Below, piece after piece: positions 20,957-33,836 of a stretch of 64,000 bases of DNA. The stretch covers positions 1-64,000 of the forward strand of contig NZ_CAKZHQ010000005.1 of assembly GCF_936925435.1 (NCBI RefSeq), in the 5' to 3' direction. A program made the position numbers and the translations under genes. Source of the DNA: an uncultured Ramlibacter sp. (GTDB taxonomy: Bacteria; Pseudomonadota; Gammaproteobacteria; Burkholderiales; Burkholderiaceae_C). Below the pieces are notes generated by a model that worked only from the letters and a program-made list of their open reading frames with translations, made no database searches and had not been told where the DNA came from. Positions within the stretch are counted from its first letter, which is position 1, and each line of letters begins with the position of its first letter.

Positions 20957-21447
20957 TATTTTTTGGGGGCCGTTCCTGCGTTGGCATTGCTGCCGTCCGC
21001 CGCCTTGTTGTAGAGGAACTGGCCAATCAGGTTTTCGAGGACAACGGCGGACTGGGTGGAACTGATGGTATCGCCTTGCGCCAGGACCTTTTCATCCGCT
21101 CCGGCTTCCACGCCGATGTACTGCTCACCCAACAGGCCACTGGTCAGGATCTTCAATCCGCTGTCCTTGGGGAAAAGATAGCGGGTTTCCAGAGCCATCG
21201 TGACCCTCGCCTGGAAGGATTTATCGTCGAACGTGATGGATTCCACGCGGCCGACCACGACGCCGGCGCTCTTGACGGCGGCCTGGCGCTTGAGGCCGCC
21301 GATGTTGTCGAACTTGGCCACCACGCGGTAGGTCGGCTGGAAGCTCAGCGCCAGCAGGTTGGCCGACTGCAGCGCCAGAAACAGGATGGCGGCCGCGCCC
21401 AGCAGCACGAACAGGCCAACCCAGAGATCACTTTTGCTGCGTTCCAT
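20956..21447 (-). CDS. mlaD: MCE-domain phospholipid transport protein MlaD
   Basis: MlaD is the periplasmic hexameric ring of the MlaFEDB complex. The 163-residue protein starts MERSKSDLWVGLFVLLGAAA, with one membrane anchor (about residues 9-28). It continues into an MCE domain (YRVVAKFDNIGGLKRQAAVK, GLLGEQYIGVEAGAD). A short polar C-terminal tail follows the hydrophobic helix AVVLENLIGQFLYN that lines the ring channel. It is 52 bases from mlaE and overlaps mlaA by one base. Confidence 0.95.
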   Translation of the reverse strand: MERSKSDLWVGLFVLLGAAAILFLALQSANLLALSFQPTYRVVAKFDNIGGLKRQAAVKSAGVVVGRVESITFDDKSFQARVTMALETRYLFPKDSGLKILTSGLLGEQYIGVEAGADEKVLAQGDTISSTQSAVVLENLIGQFLYNKAADGSNANAGTAPKK

Positions 21448-21499
21448 CGCTTTGTTTCCAGTCAGTAGGGCCAGGGCAAGGCCTGGCCCGCAAGCTTAC

Positions 21500-22282
21500 T
21501 CAAATGCTGAACATCATGGCTGTCAGGATGAAATCCAGACCCAGCACCGCCAGTGAGGCCACCACCACCGTACGGGTGGTGGCGCGCGACACGCCCTCGG
21601 GCGTGGGATGGGCCTGGAAGCCCTGCAGCAGGGCAACGAAGCTCACCGTCACGCCGAACACGAAACTCTTGACCACGCCGTTGCCGACGTCGCGCCAGAC
21701 GTCGACGCCGCCCTGCATCTGGCTCCAGAAGGCACCGGGGTCGACCCCGATCAGCACCACGCCGACGACATAGCCGCCCATGATGCCGACGGCGCTGAAG
21801 ACGGCGGCCAGCAGGGGCATGGCGATGACGCCGCCCCAGAAGCGCGGCGCCAGGATGCGGCGCACCGGGTCCACCGCCATCATCTCCATGGCGCTGAGCT
21901 GCTCGCCCGCCTTCATCAGGCCGATTTCGGCGGTCAGCGAGGTACCGGCACGGCCGGCGAACAGCAGGGCCGTGACCACAGGGCCCAGCTCGCGCACCAG
22001 ACTCAGCGCCACCAGCAGGCCCAGCGCTTCGGACGAGCCATAGCGCTGCAGCGTGTAGTAGCCCTGCAGGCCCAGCACAAAGCCCACGAACAGGCCGGAC
22101 ACCGTGATGATGGCCAACGAATAGTTGCCCAGGAAATGCACCTGGTCGCGCACCAGGCCGAAACGCCTGAACGTGGGCCCGAACAGCAGGACCAGGCGCG
22201 CGAACAGGCGCGCGCCGTAGCCCAGGTCGGCCAGCTTGCTGCGCACGGCCAAGCCGACGTCGGAGGGGTTGTACCAGCTCAT
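21500..22282 (-). CDS. mlaE: Phospholipid ABC transporter permease MlaE
   Basis: MlaE is the membrane permease of the Mla system. The 260-residue protein starts [20 protein letters not shown] and carries the MlaE signature [20 protein letters not shown] (with L-S for the first residues here), followed by [19 protein letters not shown] and about five membrane segments. The ATG at 22282 was chosen over an upstream frame that runs into mlaF. It lies ten bases after mlaF. Confidence 0.95.
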   Translation of the reverse strand: MSWYNPSDVGLAVRSKLADLGYGARLFARLVLLFGPTFRRFGLVRDQVHFLGNYSLAIITVSGLFVGFVLGLQGYYTLQRYGSSEALGLLVALSLVRELGPVVTALLFAGRAGTSLTAEIGLMKAGEQLSAMEMMAVDPVRRILAPRFWGGVIAMPLLAAVFSAVGIMGGYVVGVVLIGVDPGAFWSQMQGGVDVWRDVGNGVVKSFVFGVTVSFVALLQGFQAHPTPEGVSRATTRTVVVASLAVLGLDFILTAMMFSI

Positions 22283-22292
22283 GCCAGGGCCA

Positions 22293-23111
22293 TCATTTCT
22301 CCAGCCCGGCGCCAAAATCCTGGGCGATGCTGGGACCGGGGTAATGGAAATGCACCGGGCCGTCGGCCTGGGCATTGACGAACTGCTGGACCAGCGGATC
22401 GGCGGACTGCTGCACCTGCTGGGGCGTGCCCTGGGCGGCGATGCGGCCATTGGCCAGGATGATCACCTGGTCGGCGATGCGGAAGGTCTCTTCCAGGTCG
22501 TGCGAGACCACGATGCTGGTGATACCCAGGGTGTCGTTCAGGCGCCGGATCAGCTGCGCCGCCGTGCCCAGCGAGATCGGGTCCAGGCCGGCAAAGGGCT
22601 CGTCGTACATGATCAGCTCGGGGTCCAGTGCGATGGCCCGGGCCAGGGCCACGCGCCGCGCCATGCCGCCGGAGATCTCGCTGGGCATCAGGTCGCGCGC
22701 GCCGCGCAGGCCGACGGCGTTGAGCTTCATCAGTACGATGTCGCGCACCAGTTCCTCGGCCAGGCCGGTGTGCTCGCGCAGCGGGAAGGCCACGTTGTCG
22801 AACACGCTCATGTCGGTGAACAGAGCGCCGAACTGGAACAGCATGCCCATGCGCCGGCGCGCCGCATACAGGCCGGCCTGGTCGAGCTGGCCGACGTCGC
22901 GGCCGTCGAACAGGATCTCGCCGCTCTGGGCGCGCACCTGGCCGCCGATCAGCCGCAGCACCGTGGTCTTGCCGCCGCCGGAAGCGCCCATCAACGCCGT
23001 GACCTTGCCGCGCGGCACGGTGAAGCTGATGTCGTCAAGAATGCGACGCTGGCCGTAGCCGAAGCTCAGGCTGCGGCATTCGACCAGCGTGCTGGATGGG
23101 GGATGGATCAT
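22293..23111 (-). CDS. mlaF: Phospholipid ABC transporter ATP-binding protein MlaF
   Basis: MlaF powers the Mla transporter. The 272-residue ATPase has Walker [10 protein letters not shown] (about residues 43-51), signature ISGGMARRV, Walker [14 protein letters not shown] and VSHDLEETF. The [20 protein letters not shown]-loop region and the long C-terminal tail are typical of MlaF. I used the ATG at 23111; a TTG three codons upstream is possible. It is the first gene of the mla-to-tat train. The 132 bp upstream hold a repeat copy and a GC-rich hairpin, but no clear promoter was found. Confidence 0.95.
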   Translation of the reverse strand: MIHPPSSTLVECRSLSFGYGQRRILDDISFTVPRGKVTALMGASGGGKTTVLRLIGGQVRAQSGEILFDGRDVGQLDQAGLYAARRRMGMLFQFGALFTDMSVFDNVAFPLREHTGLAEELVRDIVLMKLNAVGLRGARDLMPSEISGGMARRVALARAIALDPELIMYDEPFAGLDPISLGTAAQLIRRLNDTLGITSIVVSHDLEETFRIADQVIILANGRIAAQGTPQQVQQSADPLVQQFVNAQADGPVHFHYPGPSIAQDFGAGLEK

Positions 23112-23190
23112 GCGGGCCAAATCATAAGGGCATAGTCACCGCCGGGCCCTCCCCCTTCGGGGAGAGCCTTTGACCCGGAAAATCGGGCGA

Positions 23191-23232
23191 GAGCCCCCGC
23201 CAGATGGACCTGGATTGCTATCGAATCAGGAG
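23191..23232 (-). repeat. Dispersed palindromic repeat, copy 3 (mlaF-gltD gap)
   Basis: GAGCCCCCGCCAGATGGACC then TGGATTGCTATCGAATC matches the reverse orientation of the repeat (compare 58795-58842). It lies just downstream of the gltD stop at 23244. Confidence 0.55.
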
Positions 23233-23243
23233 CGATGCAAGCT

Positions 23244-24710
23244 TCAGCGGGGCAGATCGCTGAATCCCATCAGGAATTCGTCGACCGAGCGCGCGGCCTG
23301 ACGGCCTTCGCGGATGGCCCAGACCACCAGGGACTGGCCGCGCCGCATGTCGCCGGCGGCGAACACCTTGGCCACGTTGGTGGCGTAGCCGTTGCTGAAT
23401 TCAGTCGTGGCCTTGGCGTTGCCGCGGGCGTCCTTGTCGACACCAAAACCTTCCAGGATGGATGCCACCGGACTGACAAAGCCCATGGCCAGCAGCACCA
23501 GGTCGGCCTTGTATTCCTTTTCCGTTCCAGCGATCTCGACGAACTTGCCGTCCTTGAACTCCACATGCACGGTCTTGAGGCCTGTGACCTTCTTGCCGTC
23601 GCCAATGATCTCCTTGGTGGCGATGGCGAACGCGCGCTCACAGCCTTCTTCATGGCTGGAACTGGTGCGCAGCTTGTACGGCCAGTAGGGCCAGGTCATG
23701 GGCCGGTTTTCTTCTTCCGGCGGCTGGGGCATCAGCTCGAACTGCGTGACGCTGGCGGCGCCGTGGCGGTTGCTGGTGCCCACGCAGTCGGAGCCGGTGT
23801 CGCCGCCGCCGATCACGATGACGTGCTTGCCGGAGGCCGTCAGCTGGCCCTTGAGCTTGTCGCCGGCGTTGACCTTGTTTTGCTGCGGCAGGAATTCCAT
23901 GGCGAAGTGAACGCCGTCCAGGTCGCGGCCGGGCACAGGCAGGTCGCGCGACTGCTCGGCGCCGCCAGCCAGCAACACGGCGTCGAAGTCCTTTTGCAAC
24001 TGCTCGGGCGTGATGCTTTCCTTGGCCCAGTTGATGACCTTGGAGTCTTTGGGCAGGGTGCCGATCATGACGCCGGTGCGGATGGTCACGCCCTCGGCCT
24101 TCATCTGCTCGGCGCGCTTGTCGATGTGTGACTTCTCCATCTTGAAGTCGGGAATGCCGTAGCGCAGCAGGCCGCCGATGCGGTCGTTCTTCTCGAACAG
24201 GGTCACATCGTGGCCGACGCGAGCCAGTTGCTGGGCGGCGGCCATGCCGGCCGGGCCGGAGCCGACCACGGCGACCTTCTTGCCGGTGCGGATCCTGGCC
24301 GGCCTGGCCTTGACCCAGCCGTGCTCCCAGGCGCGGTCGATGATGGCGTGCTCCAGCGACTTGATGCCCACCGCATCGTCATTGACGTTGAGCGTGCAGG
24401 CCGCCTCGCAGGGCGCCGGGCAGATGCGGCCGGTGAACTCGGGGAAGTTGTTGGTGGAGTCGAGTACCGCGAACGCGTTCTGCCAGTCCTGCCGGTACAC
24501 CAGGTCGTTGAAGTCCGGGATGATGTTGTTGACCGGGCAGCCCGAGTTGCAGAACGGCGTGCCGCAGTCCATGCAGCGCGCGCCCTGCACCTTGGCCTGC
24601 GCGTCGTCCAGGCCGATGACGAATTCCTTGTAGTGCTTGAGGCGCTCGGGAACGGGCTTGTAGCCCTCCTCGACGCGCTCGTACTCCATGAAGCCGGTGA
24701 TTTTTCCCAT
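23244..24710 (-). CDS. gltD: Glutamate synthase (NADPH), small subunit
   Basis: GltD takes electrons from NADPH and passes them to GltB for glutamate synthesis. The 488-residue protein has two cysteine clusters near the N-terminus, [17 protein letters not shown] and [12 protein letters not shown], for [4Fe-4S] centres. An FAD site [15 protein letters not shown] lies near residue 150, and an NADPH site [15 protein letters not shown] near residue 300. It ends with the FAD-contacting [20 protein letters not shown]. It lies 20 bases after gltB. Confidence 0.97.
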   Translation of the reverse strand: MGKITGFMEYERVEEGYKPVPERLKHYKEFVIGLDDAQAKVQGARCMDCGTPFCNSGCPVNNIIPDFNDLVYRQDWQNAFAVLDSTNNFPEFTGRICPAPCEAACTLNVNDDAVGIKSLEHAIIDRAWEHGWVKARPARIRTGKKVAVVGSGPAGMAAAQQLARVGHDVTLFEKNDRIGGLLRYGIPDFKMEKSHIDKRAEQMKAEGVTIRTGVMIGTLPKDSKVINWAKESITPEQLQKDFDAVLLAGGAEQSRDLPVPGRDLDGVHFAMEFLPQQNKVNAGDKLKGQLTASGKHVIVIGGGDTGSDCVGTSNRHGAASVTQFELMPQPPEEENRPMTWPYWPYKLRTSSSHEEGCERAFAIATKEIIGDGKKVTGLKTVHVEFKDGKFVEIAGTEKEYKADLVLLAMGFVSPVASILEGFGVDKDARGNAKATTEFSNGYATNVAKVFAAGDMRRGQSLVVWAIREGRQAARSVDEFLMGFSDLPR

Positions 24711-24730
24711 GATTTTTTCCCGTCCTCTTC

Positions 24731-29455
<4,725 letters not shown>

Positions 29456-29487
29456 GGCGCACTCCTGTTCTAAATCGCGGGACTGGG

Positions 29488-29516
29488 AGCATAGTGCACT
29501 GCAACAACAATGCCAA
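29488..29516 (-). promoter_or_regulatory. Candidate gltBD promoter (sigma70-like, overlapping a sigma54-like site)
   Basis: Reading leftward, TTGGCA (29511-29516) and TATGCT (29488-29493) are 17 bp apart, an acceptable sigma70 promoter about 33 bp from the gltB ATG. The same DNA reads TGGCATTGTTGTTGCA (29500-29515), which has the GG and GC of a sigma54 -24/-12 element exactly ten bases apart. Which factor uses it cannot be told from sequence. Confidence 0.4.
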
Positions 29517-29526
29517 GCAGATTAAA

Positions 29527-29544
29527 TGGGGTCAGATTCCAATT
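29527..29544 (+). repeat. Left terminal inverted repeat of the RAYT unit
   Basis: TGGGGTCAGATTCCAATT is found here and, perfectly inverted, at 30281-30298, enclosing the RAYT gene. A related weaker GGGACAGATTT lies at about 29577-29587. Confidence 0.75.
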
Positions 29545-29569
29545 AATGCCCGATGAAAAAGATACGGAA

Positions 29570-30265
29570 TTAATTAGGGACAGATTTAACTGGCCGTCCC
29601 GGCGTGGTTTTGACGATGCGCCGCGCCGTCCGCTTCTGCAAATCAGCCACGTAATCTGGCTCACCCAAGGCCCAGCCCCGCAAGGCTGATTCGGTGAGCG
29701 CGCGCTGCTGGTCTGAACTGACGCCCGAACGCACCAGGTCCGCATAGGCTGCGTCCCTGGAAAAGGGCGTGTTGCCCAACTCCCAGTACAGCGGATGCGG
29801 CGTCAGCAGTTTGTCTGTGACACGCCCGGTGTAATGGGCATGGCTGGACCATGGGTAAGCGGACGGATCGGCCACCATCCCTGCGCGCACCGGATTGAGA
29901 TCGATGTAGGCCATGCAGGCCAGCAGGTAGCGCTCGGCCTGGAGCAGCGTCGACTTGTAGCGCCCTTCCCAGAGCGTGCCCGTGCGCGCCTGCCGCTGGT
30001 TGAAATAACGGACATAGCGCCGACCGACCGCCTGCATCATTTGCGGAATGCCTTCCGCAGTCTCGGGGGTGGCCAGCAGGTGGAAGTGATTGCTCATCAG
30101 CACATAGGCGTGCAGCGCGACCTTCTGCGCGCGCGCGTGCTCGTCCAGCAGCGACAACAGCATCTCGTAATCCGCGGTCGACGCAAAGATCGGTTGGCGG
30201 TTGTTGCCGCGCTGGATGATGTGGTGCGGGTAGCCGGGAACTGTCAGACGTGGGAGGCGAGCCAT
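29570..30265 (-). CDS. REP-associated tyrosine transposase (RAYT, Y1/IS200-like)
   Basis: This 231-residue protein of the Y1 HUH transposase superfamily starts MARLPRLTVPGYPHHIIQRG, the typical RAYT opening. The HUH motif is in YVLMSNHFHLLATPE (about residues 78-92). The likely catalytic tyrosine is in LACMAYIDLNPVRAG, and the conserved GTLWEGRYKSTL precedes it. The C-terminal tail is basic. RAYTs are domesticated relatives of IS200 transposases thought to move or process REP palindromes. An 18-bp perfect inverted repeat flanks the gene at 29527-29544 and 30281-30298. The ATG at 30265 is used; a longer frame would translate the inverted repeat. Confidence 0.9.
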   Translation of the reverse strand: MARLPRLTVPGYPHHIIQRGNNRQPIFASTADYEMLLSLLDEHARAQKVALHAYVLMSNHFHLLATPETAEGIPQMMQAVGRRYVRYFNQRQARTGTLWEGRYKSTLLQAERYLLACMAYIDLNPVRAGMVADPSAYPWSSHAHYTGRVTDKLLTPHPLYWELGNTPFSRDAAYADLVRSGVSSDQQRALTESALRGWALGEPDYVADLQKRTARRIVKTTPGRPVKSVPN

Positions 30266-30280
30266 GGCCAGGCCATCATA

Positions 30281-30298
30281 AATTGGAATCTGACCCCA
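30281..30298 (-). repeat. Right terminal inverted repeat of the RAYT unit
   Basis: This is the perfect reverse complement of 29527-29544 (AATTGGAATCTGACCCCA as read on the + strand), placed 15 bp upstream of the RAYT start codon. Confidence 0.75.
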
Positions 30299-30394
30299 AT
30301 TAGGAGTTATCCGACGCCAAGTCGTCATCAGGGACGACAGGGCCGGAGCGCCGCTGCTGCGAACAATGCAGGCACATCCACAGCGGAGTCCGCT

Positions 30395-30571
30395 ATGTCA
30401 TTTGCGCTCTACATGATTGGCTTCATCATCTTCATGGCCGGTCTGGTCTGGGCCGCCGTGGTTGCGGGCGTGCCGCAGCTCTATATCGGGATCGGCGGGC
30501 TCGTGATCCTTGGCATCGGCATCTTCAGCGCCGTCAGCAAGACGCGCGCGAAGGATCCGCCCCAAAACTAG
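30395..30571 (+). CDS. Small two-helix membrane protein, unknown function
   Basis: The 58-residue product has two hydrophobic helices, about residues 3-24 (FALYMIGFIIFMAGLVWAAV) and 29-47 (YIGIGGLVILGIGIFSAV). A short basic tail KTRAKDPPQN follows. I do not recognise a named family, though small proteins of this kind are common in Burkholderiales. The ATG is preceded by CAGCGGAGTC, a plausible ribosome-binding site. Its stop codon shares the palindrome CTAG with the convergent methyltransferase-like gene. Confidence 0.7.
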   Translation: MSFALYMIGFIIFMAGLVWAAVVAGVPQLYIGIGGLVILGIGIFSAVSKTRAKDPPQN

Positions 30572-31404
30572 GCCGGCAGGCCCGGGTACCGCAGGGCCTC
30601 CAGGCCTTGCAGACCAAACTGGGCCAGTACCGCCCGCAGGCGTTCGGCGGCGCTGCGCTTGGCTTGCCCGGTGCGGCGGGCGAGGATCAGCTCATTCTTC
30701 ATGCTGTGTTCCCAGCCTACCAACTCCGTCACCGTCACCTGGTAACCCTGCGCTTCCAGGTAGAGGCAGCGCAGCACATTGGTCAGCTGACTGCCCATTT
30801 CGCGCGTGTGCAGCGGATGGCGCCACAGCTCCGCCAGCGGCGTGCGTGCCAGCGACAGCGCCTTGTCCTGGCGCAGGCAGCTGGCGACTTCTGCCTGGCA
30901 ACAGGGAACCAGCACCATGCAGCGCGCCTGCTTGCGCAGGCCGAAAGCGATGGCGTCATCGGTCGCGGTGTCGCACGCATGCAGGGCCGTCACCACGTCG
31001 AAGCGCTCGGGCAGGGCCTCCGCATCGGCTGCATCAGCGGCCGCGATGTTCAGAAACGACATCCCCTCGAAGCCCAATCGCTGCGCAAGTTCGCGCGAGC
31101 GCTGCACCAATTCGCCCCGGGTCTCGATGCCGTAGATGTGGCCCCTGCCCAGTGGTTTGAAGTACAGGTCGTGGAGGATGAAGCCCAGGTAGGACTTGCC
31201 CGCCCCATGGTCGGCCAGCGTCGGGCCATCGGCCGATGCCGGCATCTCCAGCAGCAGCTTCTCGATGAACTGGTAGAGGTGGTAGACCTGCTTGAGCTTG
31301 CGGCGCGAGTCCTGGTTCATCTTGCCGTCGCGCGTCAGGATGTGCAGTTCCTTGAGCAGTTCGGTCGACTGCCCGGGCCGGATGTCGGGTTCGGTGGATT
31401 TCAT
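30568..31404 (-). CDS. Class I SAM-dependent methyltransferase-like protein
   Basis: This 278-residue protein has an AdoMet-binding-type motif I in TLADHGAGKSYLGFILHDL (about residues 62-80). It also has YGIETRGELV (acidic motif II position), FDVVTALHACDTATDDAI and VLVPCCQAEV. This HGAGKS...HACDTATD...PCCQ pattern matches the Methyltransf_32 group, which includes eukaryotic METTL25/RRNAD1-like proteins; the bacterial substrate is unknown to me. It overlaps the DUF1415 gene by four bases, so the two are coupled. Confidence 0.8.
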   Translation of the reverse strand: MKSTEPDIRPGQSTELLKELHILTRDGKMNQDSRRKLKQVYHLYQFIEKLLLEMPASADGPTLADHGAGKSYLGFILHDLYFKPLGRGHIYGIETRGELVQRSRELAQRLGFEGMSFLNIAAADAADAEALPERFDVVTALHACDTATDDAIAFGLRKQARCMVLVPCCQAEVASCLRQDKALSLARTPLAELWRHPLHTREMGSQLTNVLRCLYLEAQGYQVTVTELVGWEHSMKNELILARRTGQAKRSAAERLRAVLAQFGLQGLEALRYPGLPA

Positions 31405-31955
31405 GTGGGGCCAACCTTGAGCGCCGCCCAGCCCTGCGGGCCCAGAGCACGCAAGGTCTCAATGTTGGTTTCGTAGATCGCCTCGGCCTGGGGAAAGGCC
31501 TGCACGGCGCGGTCGATGCTGGCTTCGCGCAGCAGATGCAGGGTCGGGTATGGCGCGCGGTTCGTGAAGTTGCCGATGTCGTCCGCTGGCGTGCCGGCAA
31601 ACTGGTAGTGCGGATGGAAGCTGGCCAGCTGGACCTCGCCTTCCAGGCCACGCCGCGCCAGCAGGCGCTCGGCCCGGACGGTCAGGTCGTTGAAGTCCAG
31701 GAAATCCTGCAGGCACTGCGGCGCCATCAGCAGCGTGGTGTCGCGCTGCGCGCTGTCGGCAGCGACCAGCGCGTCGAGCTCCAGCGCCAGGTCGTCGAGC
31801 AGTTCTGCCGGCGACCCGGCTTGGCTCACCGCATAGTGGATCTGGCCCTTGGCATGCACGGCCTTGGCAAACGGGCAGAGGTTCAGGCCGATGACAGCTC
31901 GCTCCAGCCAGCCACGCGTGTCGTCAATCACGCGCTGGCACTGTGCGGCATCCAT
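31401..31955 (-). CDS. DUF1415-family protein
   Basis: This roughly 184-residue cytoplasmic protein has the DUF1415 hallmarks: VIGLNLCPFAKAV near the N-terminus, LMAPQCLQDFLDFND in the middle, and FHPHYQFAGTPADDIGNFTNRAPYPTLHLLREASID towards the end, read here in parts. The function is unknown. The ATG at 31955 lies four bases past the stop of the upstream gene; a TTG at 31967 would overlap that gene. It is coupled to the methyltransferase-like gene by a four-base overlap. Confidence 0.85.
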   Translation of the reverse strand: MDAAQCQRVIDDTRGWLERAVIGLNLCPFAKAVHAKGQIHYAVSQAGSPAELLDDLALELDALVAADSAQRDTTLLMAPQCLQDFLDFNDLTVRAERLLARRGLEGEVQLASFHPHYQFAGTPADDIGNFTNRAPYPTLHLLREASIDRAVQAFPQAEAIYETNIETLRALGPQGWAALKVGPT

Positions 31956-31959
31956 GGAT

Positions 31960-32607
31960 TCAGACAAAGCGGCTGGGCTGCGACACGACCAGCTTGGCCA
32001 GTTCGTCCAGCGTGTCGCTGTGGATCCGGCTGGCCGGCCAGCTGGTGTTGACGACCCCGAAGCCCTCGAGATTGACCAACCGGAAGGCCAGCAGGCCCTC
32101 GTCGTGTTCCGGCTTGACCGTCACATTGCCGCGGCTCTCGGTGATGTAGTCGAAGCGCAGGGCCTGCAAAGTGTTTTTTTCGGGATGACGCAGTTCCTTG
32201 CGCTCGTGCTTGACGCCGCCCAGCGCCAGGCGCGACTCCACCCGCTCCAGGTCGGGCGGAAAGTTGACGCTGACGCTGCCGCCCGCCGGCTGCCCCACCT
32301 GCGGCACGATCTGCCAGCCCATGGCGATGTAGTCGAACACTTCCTTGTCCCGGAGCATCTTCTTGCGAGCGTCGACACGAAAGGCCACCAGCTTCATCGC
32401 CGGCCAGGGAGTCTTGCCGTCCAGCGTCAGGTGCGGTGCAGCCGGCGCGATCACTTTGAGCTGGCGGGCCAGGTCCTGCAGGTAGTGCAGGATGGAACGG
32501 CATGCCTGCTCGGTCTGGGCGGTGTGCTGTTCGAGGTCGGCACGCTGCTGGCCTTCTCGGCTTTGCAGCGCGTTGGCCTGGGATTTCAGCTGGTTGAGGA
32601 AACTCAA
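31960..32607 (-). CDS. Conserved hypothetical cytoplasmic protein
   Basis: The predicted 215-residue product starts at a TTG (LSFLNQLKSQANALQ) with CCGGAG nine bases upstream; no ATG is available in the conserved part. Residues 5-50 are predicted helical, possibly a coiled coil (LKSQANALQSREGQQRADLE). A mixed alpha/beta body follows, with FRVDARKKMLRDKEVFDYIA and SVNFPPDLERVESRLALGG. I recall similar proteins only as uncharacterised Burkholderiales proteins. It is four bases from the DUF1415 ATG, so probably the same transcript. There is no signal peptide or membrane segment. Confidence 0.72.
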   Translation of the reverse strand: MSFLNQLKSQANALQSREGQQRADLEQHTAQTEQACRSILHYLQDLARQLKVIAPAAPHLTLDGKTPWPAMKLVAFRVDARKKMLRDKEVFDYIAMGWQIVPQVGQPAGGSVSVNFPPDLERVESRLALGGVKHERKELRHPEKNTLQALRFDYITESRGNVTVKPEHDEGLLAFRLVNLEGFGVVNTSWPASRIHSDTLDELAKLVVSQPSRFV

Positions 32608-32633
32608 GTTGCGGCTCCGGATCAGGTCCGATT

Positions 32634-33836
32634 CTAGGTCTGCTCCGCGCGGCGCAACAACGCGCCGAGCATGGCGGCCAGTCCCAAACCTGCCAGGGCG
32701 CAGGCGCCCGTGACCAGCCAGCTCCACTGCCAGCCGCCGGCCAGGATGGCGGCCCAGGCCACCAGGGGCGGCCCGGCGAACTGGCCGATGGACGACCATT
32801 GCTGCATCCAGCCCACGGTGGTCGAGACGGTCTGAGGCCCCGGAGCCAGCCGCACGGCCAGCGAGAACAACGTGCCGGGAATCATGCCGCCCAGCATGGA
32901 AAACAGCAGCACGCCAGCGTACTGCGCGGCGATACCGACCGACGAGTTCCAGTGGCCAGCGGGTGCAAAGGCCAGGCAGGCGCCCAGACCCATCGCCGCG
33001 AAGCCCGCTCCCAGCAGGTGCTGCGGCGCGACACCGCGCTGCAGCAGGCGGCCGGAGGCCACGTTGCCAACGATGTTGACGGCCGCTGCCAGCGCCGTGG
33101 CCGCACCCGCCGCAGCCCCCGCCAGTCCGGCCTGCGCATAGATCGAGGGCAGGAAGCCGATGACGGCCAGCCACTGGCCGGAATAGACGGCAAAACTCAG
33201 GGCGACAAGCCAGGGACCGCGCGCCGCCAGGGTCTGGCGCAGACGCTGCGGCCAGCCGGCCGGCGCCGCCAACGGCCTGCCGGCGGCGTCGGCCGGGACG
33301 GCCAGCAGTAGCCACACCGCCATCGCCAGCGACTGCGTGGCCAGCAGCCACCACCAGGCCGGCCATCCCGCCCAGGCAATCAGGCTGGGCCCGGCCAGCA
33401 GCGCGCCTGCCGTGCCCAGGGGCATGTAGGCGCCCCACAGCCCCAGGCTCGCGTTCAGGCGCTCGGGCGCGACCAGCCGGCGGATCAGGCTGGGCGCCGG
33501 CATCGACGCTAGCAGGAAGCCCAAGCCCTCGACCGCACGCAGCGCCAACAGGCTGCTGGCGTCACGGGCCCAGCCGCCCAGCGCGCTGGCGGCCGACAGC
33601 AGCAGCAGGCCCGTCACCATGGTGCGGCGCAGGCCCAGGGTGTCGGCTGCAAGGCCCACGGCCAGGCCCAGCAGCATCCCCGCCAGTTGCACCATGGACA
33701 GCAGAAAGCCGGCCTCGAGCAGGCTGATGCCCAGCGCCTGCTGCAGGGCCGGCAAGGCCGGGGGCAACTTGCCCACGTGCAGGGCGGCGCTGACGCCGCC
33801 GAGGATGACAAGCAAAGAGGGATCCAGGCGGCGCAT
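32634..33836 (-). CDS. MFS transporter (CynX/NimT-like)
   Basis: This 400-residue protein has about twelve membrane segments. The MFS loop 2-3 motif appears in VGLAADTLGLRRTMVTG and a second-half counterpart in NVASGRLLQRGVAPQHLLG. The absence of long loops and the GLGFLLASMPAPSLIRRLVAP region suggest the cyanate/nitroimidazole (CynX/NimT) group; the substrate cannot be assigned. The ATG shares a base with the dgt stop (TGATG), so it is translationally coupled to dgt. Confidence 0.85.
   Translation of the reverse strand: MRRLDPSLLVILGGVSAALHVGKLPPALPALQQALGISLLEAGFLLSMVQLAGMLLGLAVGLAADTLGLRRTMVTGLLLLSAASALGGWARDASSLLALRAVEGLGFLLASMPAPSLIRRLVAPERLNASLGLWGAYMPLGTAGALLAGPSLIAWAGWPAWWWLLATQSLAMAVWLLLAVPADAAGRPLAAPAGWPQRLRQTLAARGPWLVALSFAVYSGQWLAVIGFLPSIYAQAGLAGAAAGAATALAAAVNIVGNVASGRLLQRGVAPQHLLGAGFAAMGLGACLAFAPAGHWNSSVGIAAQYAGVLLFSMLGGMIPGTLFSLAVRLAPGPQTVSTTVGWMQQWSSIGQFAGPPLVAWAAILAGGWQWSWLVTGACALAGLGLAAMLGALLRRAEQT

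Noticed and set aside
23132..23165. GC-rich hairpin (CTCCCCCTTCGGGGAG) as the gltD terminator
   Set aside because: The stem is convincing but there is no following T-tract in the leftward direction. It may only be part of the repeat-rich gap.
32608..33438. Long 5' extension of the 31960-32607 gene
   Set aside because: It lies out of frame inside the MFS transporter gene and gives an Arg/Gly-rich non-protein sequence.
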